Shown here piece after piece: positions 1 to 11,582 of a stretch of 64,000 nucleotides of DNA (the stretch's first letter is position 1; each line of letters opens with the position of its first letter). The stretch spans positions 1-64,000 of the forward strand of contig JAUCBJ010004452.1 in NCBI GenBank assembly GCA_032718475.1, read 5' to 3'. The DNA is from Nemertoderma westbladi. Taxonomy: Eukaryota; Xenacoelomorpha; Nemertodermatida; Nemertodermatidae. The position numbers and the translations under genes were made by a program. The notes below the pieces were generated by a model. The model was not told the DNA's origin and searched no databases. It saw only the letters and a program-made list of their open reading frames with translations.

Positions 1-128
1 GCAGCTTTGTAGTGGTGACATCCCTGAGTTTCTAATCAGGAGGCCCTGGTTCGAACCCTAGATGGGGCAGCACTGATCGGGCACAGTGCTTTCAATGCTG
101 CCGCCTAGCCCAATCCAGTTAACAGGTC
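1..128 (+). mobile_element. tRNA-derived SINE-like fragment
   Basis: A perfect RNA polymerase III box B, GGTTCGAACCC, lies at 48-58. It is preceded by a tRNA-like stretch with a possible anticodon stem (CCTGA at 23-27 pairing with TCAGG at 36-40) and only a weak box A near 10-20. A non-tRNA tail follows, containing a short GC-rich inverted segment. This is the usual build of a tRNA-derived SINE. The 5' end may be cut by the window edge and no poly-A or simple-repeat tail is clear. A degraded tRNA pseudogene is the alternative. Confidence 0.5.
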
Positions 129-171
129 GATAAATGGGAACCGTTGTAACTTCTGAAACGTTTACTGTTTA

Positions 172-370
172 TGGTGGTGAACACGCATTCCTTTAGGAAA
201 CATAGTGGAAGGGTTTACCTTGGAAGATCACCCATGTGGTGAACAGACATTCGTTTAGGAAACAGAGTGGAAGGGATTACTGTGGAAGACCACCCATAGT
301 GGTGAACACGCATTCCTTTAGGAAACAGAGTGGAAGGGTTTACCTTGGAAGATCACCCATGTGGTGAACA
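172..370. repeat. 62-63 bp tandem repeat, left part
   Basis: The motif GGTGAACA recurs at about 176, 238, 301 and 363, a period of 62-63 bp. Each unit reads GGTGAACA, then CATTCCTTTAGGAAAC, AGAGTGGAAGGG and TTTAC(C/T)(T/G)TGGAAGATCACCCAT. The core TCCTTTAGGA is nearly self-complementary. The array is interrupted at 371 by the inverted-repeat element and resumes at 884, so both parts were probably one array before the insertion. Confidence 0.85.
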
Positions 371-371
371 A

Positions 372-826
372 TTATTATAGGAAGGGATCTAGGGGTCTTA
401 ACCTCGCATGATAACTTCATTTTACCGAAAATAACTTATCTTTTATTGGCGCAATTGTAGGACTAATCCCATCACATGCGTACTTTTTAACCGGGTAGTG
501 TACAAATTTAGGAATCGCGTATTTTTTCTTGAAATTAATATCTCACTTGTAGTGTAGTCTCGGCTTCCGACCTCGAGGTCCCAGGTTCGAATCCGACACC
601 ACGCTGATGAGACCCAGTAAGGTCGTTACGCGTACGTGGTTTGGAGAGATATGAGATATTAATTTCAAGAAAAATTACGCGATTCCTAAATTTGTACACT
701 ACCCGGTTAAAAAAGTACGCATGTGATGGGATTAGTCCTACAATTGCGCCAATAAAAGATAAGTTATTTTCGGTAAAATAAACTTATCATTCGAGGTTAA
801 GACCCCTAGATCCCTTCCTATAATAA
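372..826. mobile_element. Foldback/MITE-like element with 175-bp inverted arms
   Basis: The left arm (372-545) and right arm (652-826) are reverse complements over about 175 bp with only a handful of mismatches by eye. They start from TTATAGGAAGGGATCTAGGG on the left and end with its complement on the right. A 106-nt loop (546-651) separates them and contains a tRNA-like pol III promoter. The element sits inside a tandem repeat. GTGGTGAACA occurs just before it (361-370) and again at 885-894, which could be a target duplication of a larger insertion or just the repeat itself. No coding capacity. It could be a non-autonomous foldback element or a SINE that acquired inverted tails. Confidence 0.75.
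550..594 (+). promoter_or_regulatory. Internal pol III promoter (box A/box B) in hairpin loop
   Basis: Box B is a perfect GGTTCGAATCC at 584-594. A box A-like TAGTGTAGTCT at 550-560 matches ten of eleven consensus positions, at a normal tRNA spacing. CTCGG (559-563) can pair with TCGAG (573-577) as a degenerate anticodon stem. Transcription from here would read into the right inverted arm. Confidence 0.55.
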
Positions 827-883
827 ATGTATAATAACAAACACCTCGAAAAATACAGCTTGCCAACACATTGTTACTATCAA

Positions 884-1470
884 TGTGGTGAACAGGCATT
901 CGTTTAGGAAACAGAGTGGAAGGGTTTACTGTGGTTGATCACTTATGGTGGTGAACAGGCATTCCTTTAGGAAACAGAGTGGAGGGGTTTACTGTGGAAG
1001 AATACACACGGTGGTGAACAGGCATTCCTTTTGGAAACAGAGTGGACGGGTTTACTGTGGAAGATTACACACGGTGGTGAACAGGCATTCCTTTGGGAAA
1101 CAGGGTAGGATGGTTTACTGTGAAAGATCTTTTGGCAAACATGGGGGAAGGGTTTACTGTGGAAGATCACCCATGGTGGTGAACATGCATTTCTTTGCGA
1201 AACAGAGTGGATGGTGGTTTACTGTGGAAGATCAAAGATCAACTATGGTGGTGAACATGCATTGGGAAACAGAGTGGGATGGTTTACTGTGGAAGATCAA
1301 AGGTCACCCATGGTGTTAAACATGGATTTCTTTGGGAAACGGAGTGGATGGTGGTTTATTGTGGAAGATCAAAGATCACCTATTGTGGTGAACATGCATT
1401 GGAAACAGAGTGGGATGGTTTACTGTGGAAGATCACCCATCAAGGTGGTGAACATGCATTCCTTGGGAAA
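884..1470. repeat. 62-71 bp tandem repeat, right part
   Basis: This continues the array of 172-370. Units begin GGTGGTGAACA(T/G)GCATT; the first ones are 63 bp, and later ones vary through small insertions such as GATCAAAGATCAC. Because 63 is a multiple of three, the array gives spurious open frames with 21-residue repeats. I do not regard these as genes. The last recognisable unit decays near 1470. Confidence 0.85.
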
Positions 1471-1475
1471 ATTAG

Positions 1476-2790
1476 TTTAAAATATTCTCCCATTCAATAG
1501 GATATATTAAATGATTATTGGGATGAATTTTTATTGCGTCGAAAGTCCGTCCCCCCCCCCCCCCCCCCCCCCCCCTATCTGACAGCTCGATAACGTTGTC
1601 TAATATATATAATAATGTAATTATTCTTTGTAGGATAAATCTATGTGAAATTCTTTAGAGCCCGTTATTTTGTGTAAAAATATTTTTACATTTTATACTT
1701 AAATGTACTATTAGAGTATTATAAAAGATAAAAACAATAAATAATTTTGTAAATATAATAAATTCATCAATGAAACTGGACATTAAATATACAATAAATA
1801 ATAGTTTATTTGTAATAAATGATGTCGGAATTACTTTAGGTAATGTGTGTATACAGACTGTACGAAACATGTGGCTAGTAACACAGTATGTGACTCACCC
1901 CCCCACAGTGATCCATTACACAGCTGGAAGTTTCCACGCGCCGCTGGTACATTGTGCGTTAGCGTCTACTTCGTGCGGTCGGTACGGAGCTGCAGCCAAG
2001 GAGACGATAACCCTGCCCATATATACTGTACATCCAACCTCCGAGTCAACGCATTAAGTAATAATCACAGGATATTCCTCTAGCAAGTTCGTAGAAAGAA
2101 TTAACTATAATAAAATCAAGGAATTGGAATACCTAATATATATGTTTGAAGAATTGGATGTTTTATGTATTTATAACGCGTTCCTTTCCCATCCCAAACC
2201 TGAAAGTTTCGCCAAGTTCTATTGGTTTGCCCTCTAGTAGTCTACGCCTTAAGCACACGCCCCTAAAAGCGACAATAGGTTAGCCTATTCCAGTGTAACA
2301 ATGCAGTGTTTGGCGGCTGCTATATAACTTCACGCCCTTATAACGGTTATACATTAACCCAGAGGAATTCGACAAACCTACCAGCCAGCCCTCTATGAAT
2401 TCTAGGCGAGTAACGGACTTTGTACAACGTTTCAGTTGGTTTGACTGATATTCTTATTACAGATTTGGAAACAATCCCATATGGGGGGGAAGTTAGAGGA
2501 ATATAATATTACGATAATTGTTGACTAAATAGCTAAACCGGTGTGTATAATACTCACGTCGTACGGATGGGATATTATGATTCAATAATTTGGAATCCGT
2601 ACAATGTCATATCACAAAATATTTGGAGACATTATTGGCAATTTAATGGGTTATGAGTGTAAACGCCAGCAATAGATAGCCGACAACGACAAATATGAAA
2701 CTGGAACCTGTGCTCCTGTGACGCATTTATTGTTTTGGTTTCGTCAATTGATAATTAAGATTAATTGGCGTCAATAATGGTTATAGGTTG
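1476..2790. other. Non-coding unique DNA, no gene seen
   Basis: The stretch holds a 25-nt C run at 1551-1575 and AT-rich single-copy DNA. The only open frames are short (up to 95 codons), without codon bias or recognisable motifs. It borders the satellite at about 2791. Confidence 0.6.
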
Positions 2791-4237
2791 TATAATTTTG
2801 TATATGGGGTTAAAACAAAACAGATTAATATGAACAATGTTTGGTATGTGGATGAAACAAAACAGACTATTTAAGAATTGGAACAATGTTGGGTATGGGG
2901 ATGAAACAAAACAGAGTATGTAAGAATTGGAACAATGTTGGGTATGGGGTTGAAACAAAACAGAGTATGTAAGAATTGGAACAATGTTGGGTATGGGGTT
3001 GAAACAAAACAGAGTATGTAACAATTGGAACAATGTTTGGTATGGGGTTGAAACAAAACAGAGTATGTTAGAATTGGAACAATGTTGGGTATGGCGTTGA
3101 AACAAAACAGATTATGTAAGAATTGGAACAATGTTGGGTATGGGGTTGAAACAAAATAGATTATGTAAGAATTGGAACAATGTTTGGTATGGGGTTGAAA
3201 CAAAACATAGTATGTAAGAATTGGAACAATGTTGGGTATGGGGTTGAAACAAAACAGAGTATGTAAGAATTGGAACAACGTTGGGTATGGGGTTGAAACC
3301 AATCAGATTATGAAAGAATTGGAACAATGTTGGGTATGGGGTTGAAACAAATCAGAGTATGTAAGGATTGGAACAATGTTGGGTATGGGGTTGAAACAAA
3401 TCAGATTATGAAAGAATTGGAACAATGTTGGGTATGGGGTTGAAACAAAACAGAGTATGTAAGAATTGGAACAATGTTGGGATGGGGTTGAAAAAAAACA
3501 GATTATGAAAGAATTGGAAGAATGTTGGGTACGGGGTTGAAATAAAACAGAGTATGCAAGAATTGGAACAATGTTGGGTATGGGGTTGAAACAAAACAGA
3601 TTATGTAAGAATTGGAACAATGTTGGGTATGGGGTTGAAACAAAACAGATTATGTAAGAATTGGAACAATGTTTGGTATGGGGTTGAAACAAAACATAGT
3701 ATGTAAGAATTGGAACAATGTTGGGTATGGGGTTGAAACAAAACAGAGTATGTAAGAATTGGAACAATGTTTGGTATGGGGTTGAAACAAAACATAGTAT
3801 GTAAGAATTGGAACAATGTTGGGTATGGGGTTGAAACAAAACAGAGTATGTAAGAATTGGAACAACGTTGGGTATGGGGTTGAAACCAATCAGATTATGA
3901 AAGAATTGGAACAATGTTGGGTATGGGGTTGAAACAAATCAGAGTATGTAAGGATTGGAACAATGTTGGGTATGGGGTTGAAACAAATCAGATTATGAAA
4001 GAATTGGAACAATGTTGGGTATGGGGTTGAAACAAAACAGAGTATGTAAGAATTGGAACAATGTTGGGTATGGGGTTGAAACAAAACAGAGTATGTAAGA
4101 ATTGGAACAATGTTGGGTATGGGGTTGAAACAAAACAGAGTATGTAAGAATTGGAACAATGTTGGGTATGGGGTTGAAACAAAACAGATTATGAAAGAAT
4201 TGGAAGAATGTTGGGTACGGGGTTGAAACAAAACAGA

Positions 4238-7200
4238 TTATGAAAGAATTGGAAGAATGTTGGGTACGGGGTTGAAACAAAACAGAGTATGCAAGAATTG
4301 GAACAATGTTTGGTATGGGGTTGAAACAAAACAGATTATGAAAGAATTCGAACAATGTTGGGTACGGGGTTGAAATAAAACAGAGTATGTAAGAATTGTA
4401 ACAATGTTGGGTATGGGGTTGAAACAAAACAGAGTATGCAAGAATTGGAACAATGTTTGGTATGGGGTTGAAACAAATCAGATTATGAAAGAATTGGAAC
4501 AATGTTGGGTATGGGGTTGAAACAAAACAGAGTATGTAAGAATTGGAACAATGTTGGGTATGGGGTTGAAACAAAACAGAGTATGCAAGAATTGGAACAA
4601 TGTTTGGTATGGGGTTGAAACAAAACAGATTATGAAAGAATTCGAACAATGTTGGGTACGGGGTTGAAATAAAACAGAGTATGTAAGAATTGTAACAATG
4701 CTGGGTATGGGGTTGAAACAAAACAGAGTATGTAAGAATTGGAACATTGTTGGGTATGGGGTTGAAACAAAACGGAGTATGTAAGAATTGGAACAATGTT
4801 GGGTATGGGGTTGAAACAAAACAGATTATGAAAGAATTGGAAGAATGTTGGGTACGGGGTTGAAACAAAACAGAGTATGCAAGAATTGGAACAATGTTTG
4901 GTATGGGGTTGAAACAAAACAGATTATGAAAGAATTCGAACAATGTTGGGTACGGGGTTGAAATAAAACAGAGTATGCAAGAATTGGAAGAATGTTGGGT
5001 ACGGGGTTGAAACAAAACAGAGTATGCAAGAATTGGAACAATGTTGGGTATGGGGTTGAAACAAAACAGAGTATGCAAGAATTGGAACAATGTTTGGTAT
5101 GGGGTTGAAACAAAACAGATTATGAAAGAATTGGAAGAATGTTGGGTACGGGGTTGAAACAAAACAGAGTATGCAAGAATTGGAACAATGTTGGGTATGG
5201 GGTTGAAACAAAACAGAGTATGCAAGAATTGGAACAATGTTTGGTATGGGGTTGAAACAAAACAGATTATGAAAGAATTGGAAGAATGTTGGGTACGGGG
5301 TTGAAACAAAACAGAGTATGCAAGAATTGGAACAATGTTGGGTATGGGGTTGAAACAAAACAGATTATGAAAGAATTGGAAGAATGTTGGGTACGGGGTT
5401 GAAACAAAACAGAGTATGCAAGAATTGGAACAATGTTTGGTATGGGGTTGAAATAAAACAGATTATGAAAGAATTGGAAGAATGTTGGGTACGGGGTTGA
5501 AACAAAACAGAGTATGCAAGAATTGGAACAATGTTGGGTATGGGGTTGAAACAAAACAGATTATGAAAGAATTGGAAGAATGTTGGGTACGGGGTTGAAA
5601 CAAAACAGAGTATGCAAGAATTGGAACAATGTTGGGTATGGGGTTGAAACAAAACAGAGTATGCAAGAATTGGAACAATGTTTGGTATGGGGTTGAAACA
5701 AAACAGATTATGAAAGAATTGGAAGAATGTTGGGTACGGGGTTGAAACAAAACAGAGTATGCAAGAATTGGAACAATGTTGGGTATGGGGTTGAAACAAA
5801 ACAGAGTATGCAAGAATTGGAACAATGTTTGGTATGGGGTTGAAACAAAACAGATTATGAAAGAATTGGAAGAATGTTGGGTACGGGGTTGAAACAAAAC
5901 AGAGTATGCAAGAATTGGAACAATGTTGGGTATGGGGTTGAAACAAAACAGATTATGAAAGAATTGGAAGAATGTTGGGTACGGGGTTGAAACAAAACAG
6001 AGTATGCAAGAATTGGAACAATGTTTGGTATGGGGTTGAAATAAAACAGATTATGAAAGAATTCGAACAATGTTGGGTACGGGGTTGAAATAAAACAGAG
6101 TATGTAAGAATTGTAACAATGTTGGGTATGGGGTTGAAACAAAACAGAGTATGCAAGAATTGGAACAATGTTTGGTATGGGGTTGAAACAAATCAGATTA
6201 TGAAAGAATTGGAACAATGTTGGGTATGGGGTTGAAACAAAACAGAGTATGTAAGAATTGGAACAATGTTGGGTATGGGGTTGAAACAAAACAGAGTATG
6301 CAAGAATTGGAACAATGTTTGGTATGGGGTTGAAACAAAACAGATTATGAAAGAATTCGAACAATGTTGGGTACGGGGTTGAAATAAAACAGAGTATGTA
6401 AGAATTGTAACAATGCTGGGTATGGGGTTGAAACAAAACAGAGTATGTAAGAATTGGAACATTGTTGGGTATGGGGTTGAAACAAAACGGAGTATGTAAG
6501 AATTGGAACAATGTTGGGTATGGGGTTGAAACAAAACAGATTATGAAAGAATTGGAAGAATGTTGGGTACGGGGTTGAAACAAAACAGAGTATGCAAGAA
6601 TTGGAACAATGTTTGGTATGGGGTTGAAACAAAACAGATTATGAAAGAATTCGAACAATGTTGGGTACGGGGTTGAAATAAAACAGAGTATGCAAGAATT
6701 GGAAGAATGTTGGGTACGGGGTTGAAACAAAACAGAGTATGCAAGAATTGGAACAATGTTGGGTATGGGGTTGAAACAAAACAGAGTATGCAAGAATTGG
6801 AACAATGTTTGGTATGGGGTTGAAACAAAACAGATTATGAAAGAATTGGAAGAATGTTGGGTACGGGGTTGAAACAAAACAGAGTATGCAAGAATTGGAA
6901 CAATGTTGGGTATGGGGTTGAAACAAAACAGAGTATGCAAGAATTGGAACAATGTTTGGTATGGGGTTGAAACAAAACAGATTATGAAAGAATTGGAAGA
7001 ATGTTGGGTACGGGGTTGAAACAAAACAGAGTATGCAAGAATTGGAACAATGTTGGGTATGGGGTTGAAACAAAACAGAGTATGCAAGAATTGGAACAAT
7101 GTTTGGTATGGGGTTGAAACAAAACAGATTATGAAAGAATTGGAAGAATGTTGGGTACGGGGTTGAAACAAAACAGAGTATGCAAGAATTGGAACAATGT

Positions 7201-9964
7201 TGGGTATGGGGTTGAAACAAAACAGAGTATGCAAGAATTGGAACAATGTTTGGTATGGGGTTGAAACAAAACAGATTATGAAAGAATTGGAAGAATGTTG
7301 GGTACGGGGTTGAAACAAAACAGAGTATGCAAGAATTGGAACAATGTTGGGTATGGGGTTGAAACAAAACAGAGTATGCAAGAATTGGAACAATGTTTGG
7401 TATGGGGTTGAAACAAAACAGATTATGAAAGAATTGGAAGAATGTTGGGTACGGGGTTGAAACAAAACAGAGTATGCAAGAATTGGAACAATGTTGGGTA
7501 TGGGGTTGAAACAAAACAGATTATGAAAGAATTGGAAGAATGTTGGGTACGGGGTTGAAACAAAACAGAGTATGCAAGAATTGGAACAATGTTGGGTATG
7601 GGGTTGAAACAAAACAGAGTATGCAAGAATTGGAACAATGTTTGGTATGGGGTTGAAACAAAACAGATTATGAAAGAATTGGAAGAATGTTGGGTACGGG
7701 GTTGAAACAAAACAGAGTATGCAAGAATTGGAACAATGTTGGGTATGGGGTTGAAACAAAACAGAGTATGCAAGAATTGGAAGAATGTTGGGTACGGGGT
7801 TGAAATAAAACAGAGTATGCAAGAATTGGAACAATGTTTGGTATGGGGTTGAAACAAAACAGATTATGAAAGAATTGGAAGAATGTTGGGTACGGGGTTG
7901 AAACAAAACAGAGTATGCAAGAATTGGAACAATGTTTGGTATGGGGTTGAAACAAAACAGATTATGAAAGAATTGGAAGAATGTTGGGTACGGGGTTGAA
8001 ACAAAACAGAGTATGCAAGAATTGGAACAATGTTGGGTATGGGGTTGAAACAAAACAGATTATGAAAGAATTGGAAGAATGTTGGGTACGGGGTTGAAAC
8101 AAAACAGAGTATGCAAGAATTGGAACAATGTTTGGTATGGGGTTGAAATAAAACAGATTATGAAAGAATTGGAAGAATGTTGGGTACGGGGTTGAAACAA
8201 AACAGAGTATGCAAGAATTGGAACAATGTTGGGTATGGGGTTGAAACAAAACAGAGTATGTAAGAATTGGAACAATGTTGGGTATGGGGTTGAAACAAAA
8301 CAGATTATGAAAGAATTGGAAGAATGTTGGGTACGGGGTTGAAACAAAACAGAGTATGCAAGAATTGGAACAATGTTGGGTACGGGGTTGAAACAAAACA
8401 GAGTATGCAAGAATTGGAACAATGTTGGGTATGGGGTTGAAACAAAACAGATTATGAAAGAATTGGAAGAATGTTGGGTACGGGGTTGAAACAAAACAGA
8501 GTATGCAAGAATTGGAACAATGTTGGGTATGGGGTTGAAACAAAACAGAGTATGCAAGAATTGGAACAATGTTTGGTATGGGGTTGAAACAAAACAGATT
8601 ATGAAAGAATTGGAAGAATGTTGGGTACGGGGTTGAAACAAAACAGAGTATGCAAGAATTGGAACAATGTTGGGTATGGGGTTGAAACAAAACAGAGTAT
8701 GCAAGAATTGGAACAATGTTTGGTATGGGGTTGAAACAAAACAGATTATGAAAGAATTGGAAGAATGTTGGGTACGGGGTTGAAACAAAACAGAGTATGC
8801 AAGAATTGGAACAATGTTGGGTATGGGGTTGAAACAAAACAGATTATGAAAGAATTGGAAGAATGTTGGGTACGGGGTTGAAACAAAACAGAGTATGCAA
8901 GAATTGGAACAATGTTTGGTATGGGGTTGAAATAAAACAGATTATGAAAGAATTCGAACAATGTTGGGTACGGGGTTGAAATAAAACAGAGTATGTAAGA
9001 ATTGTAAAAATGTTGGGTATGGGGTTGAAACAAAACAGAGTATGCAAGAATTGGAACAATGTTTGGTATGGGGTTGAAACAAATCAGATTATGAAAGAAT
9101 TGGAACAATGTTGGGTATGGGGTTGAAACAAAACAGAGTATGTAAGAATTGGAACAATGTTGGGTATGGGGTTGAAACAAAACAGAGTATGCAAGAATTG
9201 GAACAATGTTTGGTATGGGGTTGAAACAAAACAGATTATGAAAGAATTCGAACAATGTTGGGTACGGGGTTGAAATAAAACAGAGTATGTAAGAATTGTA
9301 ACAATGCTGGGTATGGGGTTGAAACAAAACAGAGTATGTAAGAATTGGAACATTGTTGGGTATGGGGTTGAAACAAAACGGAGTATGTAAGAATTGGAAC
9401 AATGTTGGGTATGGGGTTGAAACAAAACAGATTATGAAAGAATTGGAAGAATGTTGGGTACGGGGTTGAAACAAAACAGAGTATGCAAGAATTGGAACAA
9501 TGTTTGGTATGGGGTTGAAACAAAACAGATTATGAAAGAATTCGAACAATGTTGGGTACGGGGTTGAAATAAAACAGAGTATGCAAGAATTGGAAGAATG
9601 TTGGGTACGGGGTTGAAACAAAACAGAGTATGCAAGAATTGGAACAATGTTGGGTATGGGGTTGAAACAAAACAGAGTATGCAAGAATTGGAACAATGTT
9701 TGGTATGGGGTTGAAACAAAACAGATTATGAAAGAATTGGAAGAATGTTGGGTACGGGGTTGAAACAAAACAGAGTATGCAAGAATTGGAACAATGTTGG
9801 GTATGGGGTTGAAACAAAACAGAGTATGCAAGAATTGGAACAATGTTTGGTATGGGGTTGAAACAAAACAGATTATGAAAGAATTGGAAGAATGTTGGGT
9901 ACGGGGTTGAAACAAAACAGAGTATGCAAGAATTGGAACAATGTTGGGTATGGGGTTGAAACAA
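4238..9964. repeat. Higher-order repeat: three copies of a >1.1 kb block
   Basis: A block of variant units at 4238-5358 recurs at 5953-7073 and 8844-9964. The offsets are exactly 1715 bp (35 units) and 2891 bp (59 units). The order of variants (GGTACGG, GATTATGAAAG, AACATTG, AAACGGAG, AACAATGCTGGG) is preserved in all three, with at most isolated substitutions by eye. Extra units separate the copies. This fits unequal exchange or segmental duplication within the satellite. Confidence 0.85.
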
Positions 9965-11582
9965 AACAGATTATGAAAGAATTGGAAGAATGTTGGGTAC
10001 GGGGTTGAAACAAAACAGAGTATGCAAGAATTGGAACAATGTTGGGTATGGGGTTGAAACAAAACAGAGTATGCAAGAATTGGAACAATGTTTGGTATGG
10101 GGTTGAAACAAAACAGATTATGAAAGAATTGGAAGAATGTTGGGTACGGGGTTGAAACAAAACAGAGTATGCAAGAATTGGAACAATGTTGGGTATGGGG
10201 TTGAAACAAAACAGAGTATGCAAGAATTGGAAGAATGTTGGGTACGGGGTTGAAATAAAACAGAGTATGCAAGAATTGGAACAATGTTTGGTATGGGGTT
10301 GAAACAAAACAGATTATGAAAGAATTGGAAGAATGTTGGGTACGGGGTTGAAACAAAACAGAGTATGCAAGAATTGGAACAATGTTTGGTATGGGGTTGA
10401 AACAAAACAGATTATGAAAGAATTGGAAGAATGTTGGGTACGGGGTTGAAACAAAACAGAGTATGCAAGAATTGGAACAATGTTTGGTATGGGGTTGAAA
10501 CAAAACAGATTATGAAAGAATTGGAAGAATGTTGGGTACGGGGTTGAAATAAAACAGAGCATGCAAGAATTGGAACAATGTTTGGTATGGGGTTGAAACA
10601 AAACAGAGCATGCAAGAATTGTAACAATGTTTGGTATGGGGTTGAAACAAAACAGAGCATGCAAGAATTGGAACAATGTTGGGTATGGGGTTGAAACAAA
10701 ACAGAGCATGCAAGAATTGTAACAATGTTTGGTATGGGGTTGAAACAAAACAGAGCATGCAAGAATTGGAACAATGTTGGGTATGGGGTTGAAACAAAAC
10801 AGAGCATGCAAGAATTGGAACAATGTTGGGTATGGGGTTGAAACAAAACAGAGTATGCAAGAATTGTAACAATGTTTGGTATGGGGTTGAAACAAAACAG
10901 AGCATGCAAGAATTGGAACAATGTTGGGTATGGGGTTGAAACAAAACAGAGCATGCAAGAATTGGAACAATGTTTGGTATGGGGTTGAAACAAAACAGAG
11001 CATGCAAGAATTGGAACAATGTTAAGGTATGGGGTTGAAACAAAACAGAGTATGCAAGAATTGGAACAATGTTTGGTATGGGGTTGAAACAAAACAGATT
11101 ATGAAAGAATTGGAAGAATGTTGGGTACGGGGTTTAAACAAAACAGAGTATGTAAGAATTGGAACAATGTTGGGTATGGGGTTGAAACAAAACAGAGTAT
11201 GCAAGAATTGGAAGAATGTTGGGTACGGGGTTGAAATAAAACAGAGTATGCAAGAATTGGAACAATGTTGGGTATGGGGTTGAAACAAAACAGAGTATGC
11301 AAGAATTGGAACAATGTTTGGTATGGGGTTGAAACAAAACAGATTATGAAAGAATTGGAAGAATGTTGGGTACGGGGTTTAAACAAAACAGAGTATGTAA
11401 GAATTGGAACAATGTTGGGTATGGGGTTGAAACAAAACAGAGTATGCAAGAATTGGAAGAATGTTGGGTACGGGGTTGAAATAAAACAGAGTATGCAAGA
11501 ATTGGAACAATGTTTGGTATGGGGTTGAAACAAAACAGATTATGAAAGAATTGGAAGAATGTTGGGTACGGGGTTGAAATAA

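Noticed and set aside
550-594. Functional tRNA gene in the foldback loop
   Set aside because: Box B is perfect, but the acceptor stem and a regular 7-nt anticodon loop are not formed; it is a tRNA-like promoter only.
945-1480. Plus-strand open frames of 73-124 codons with VVNRHSF and VYCGR repeats
   Set aside because: They follow exactly the 63-bp tandem repeat (21 codons per unit); no start context or independent motif supports a gene.
1770-2083. Two overlapping plus-strand frames of 78 and 95 codons
   Set aside because: Mutually overlapping in different frames, low protein likeness, no motifs or conservation evidence.
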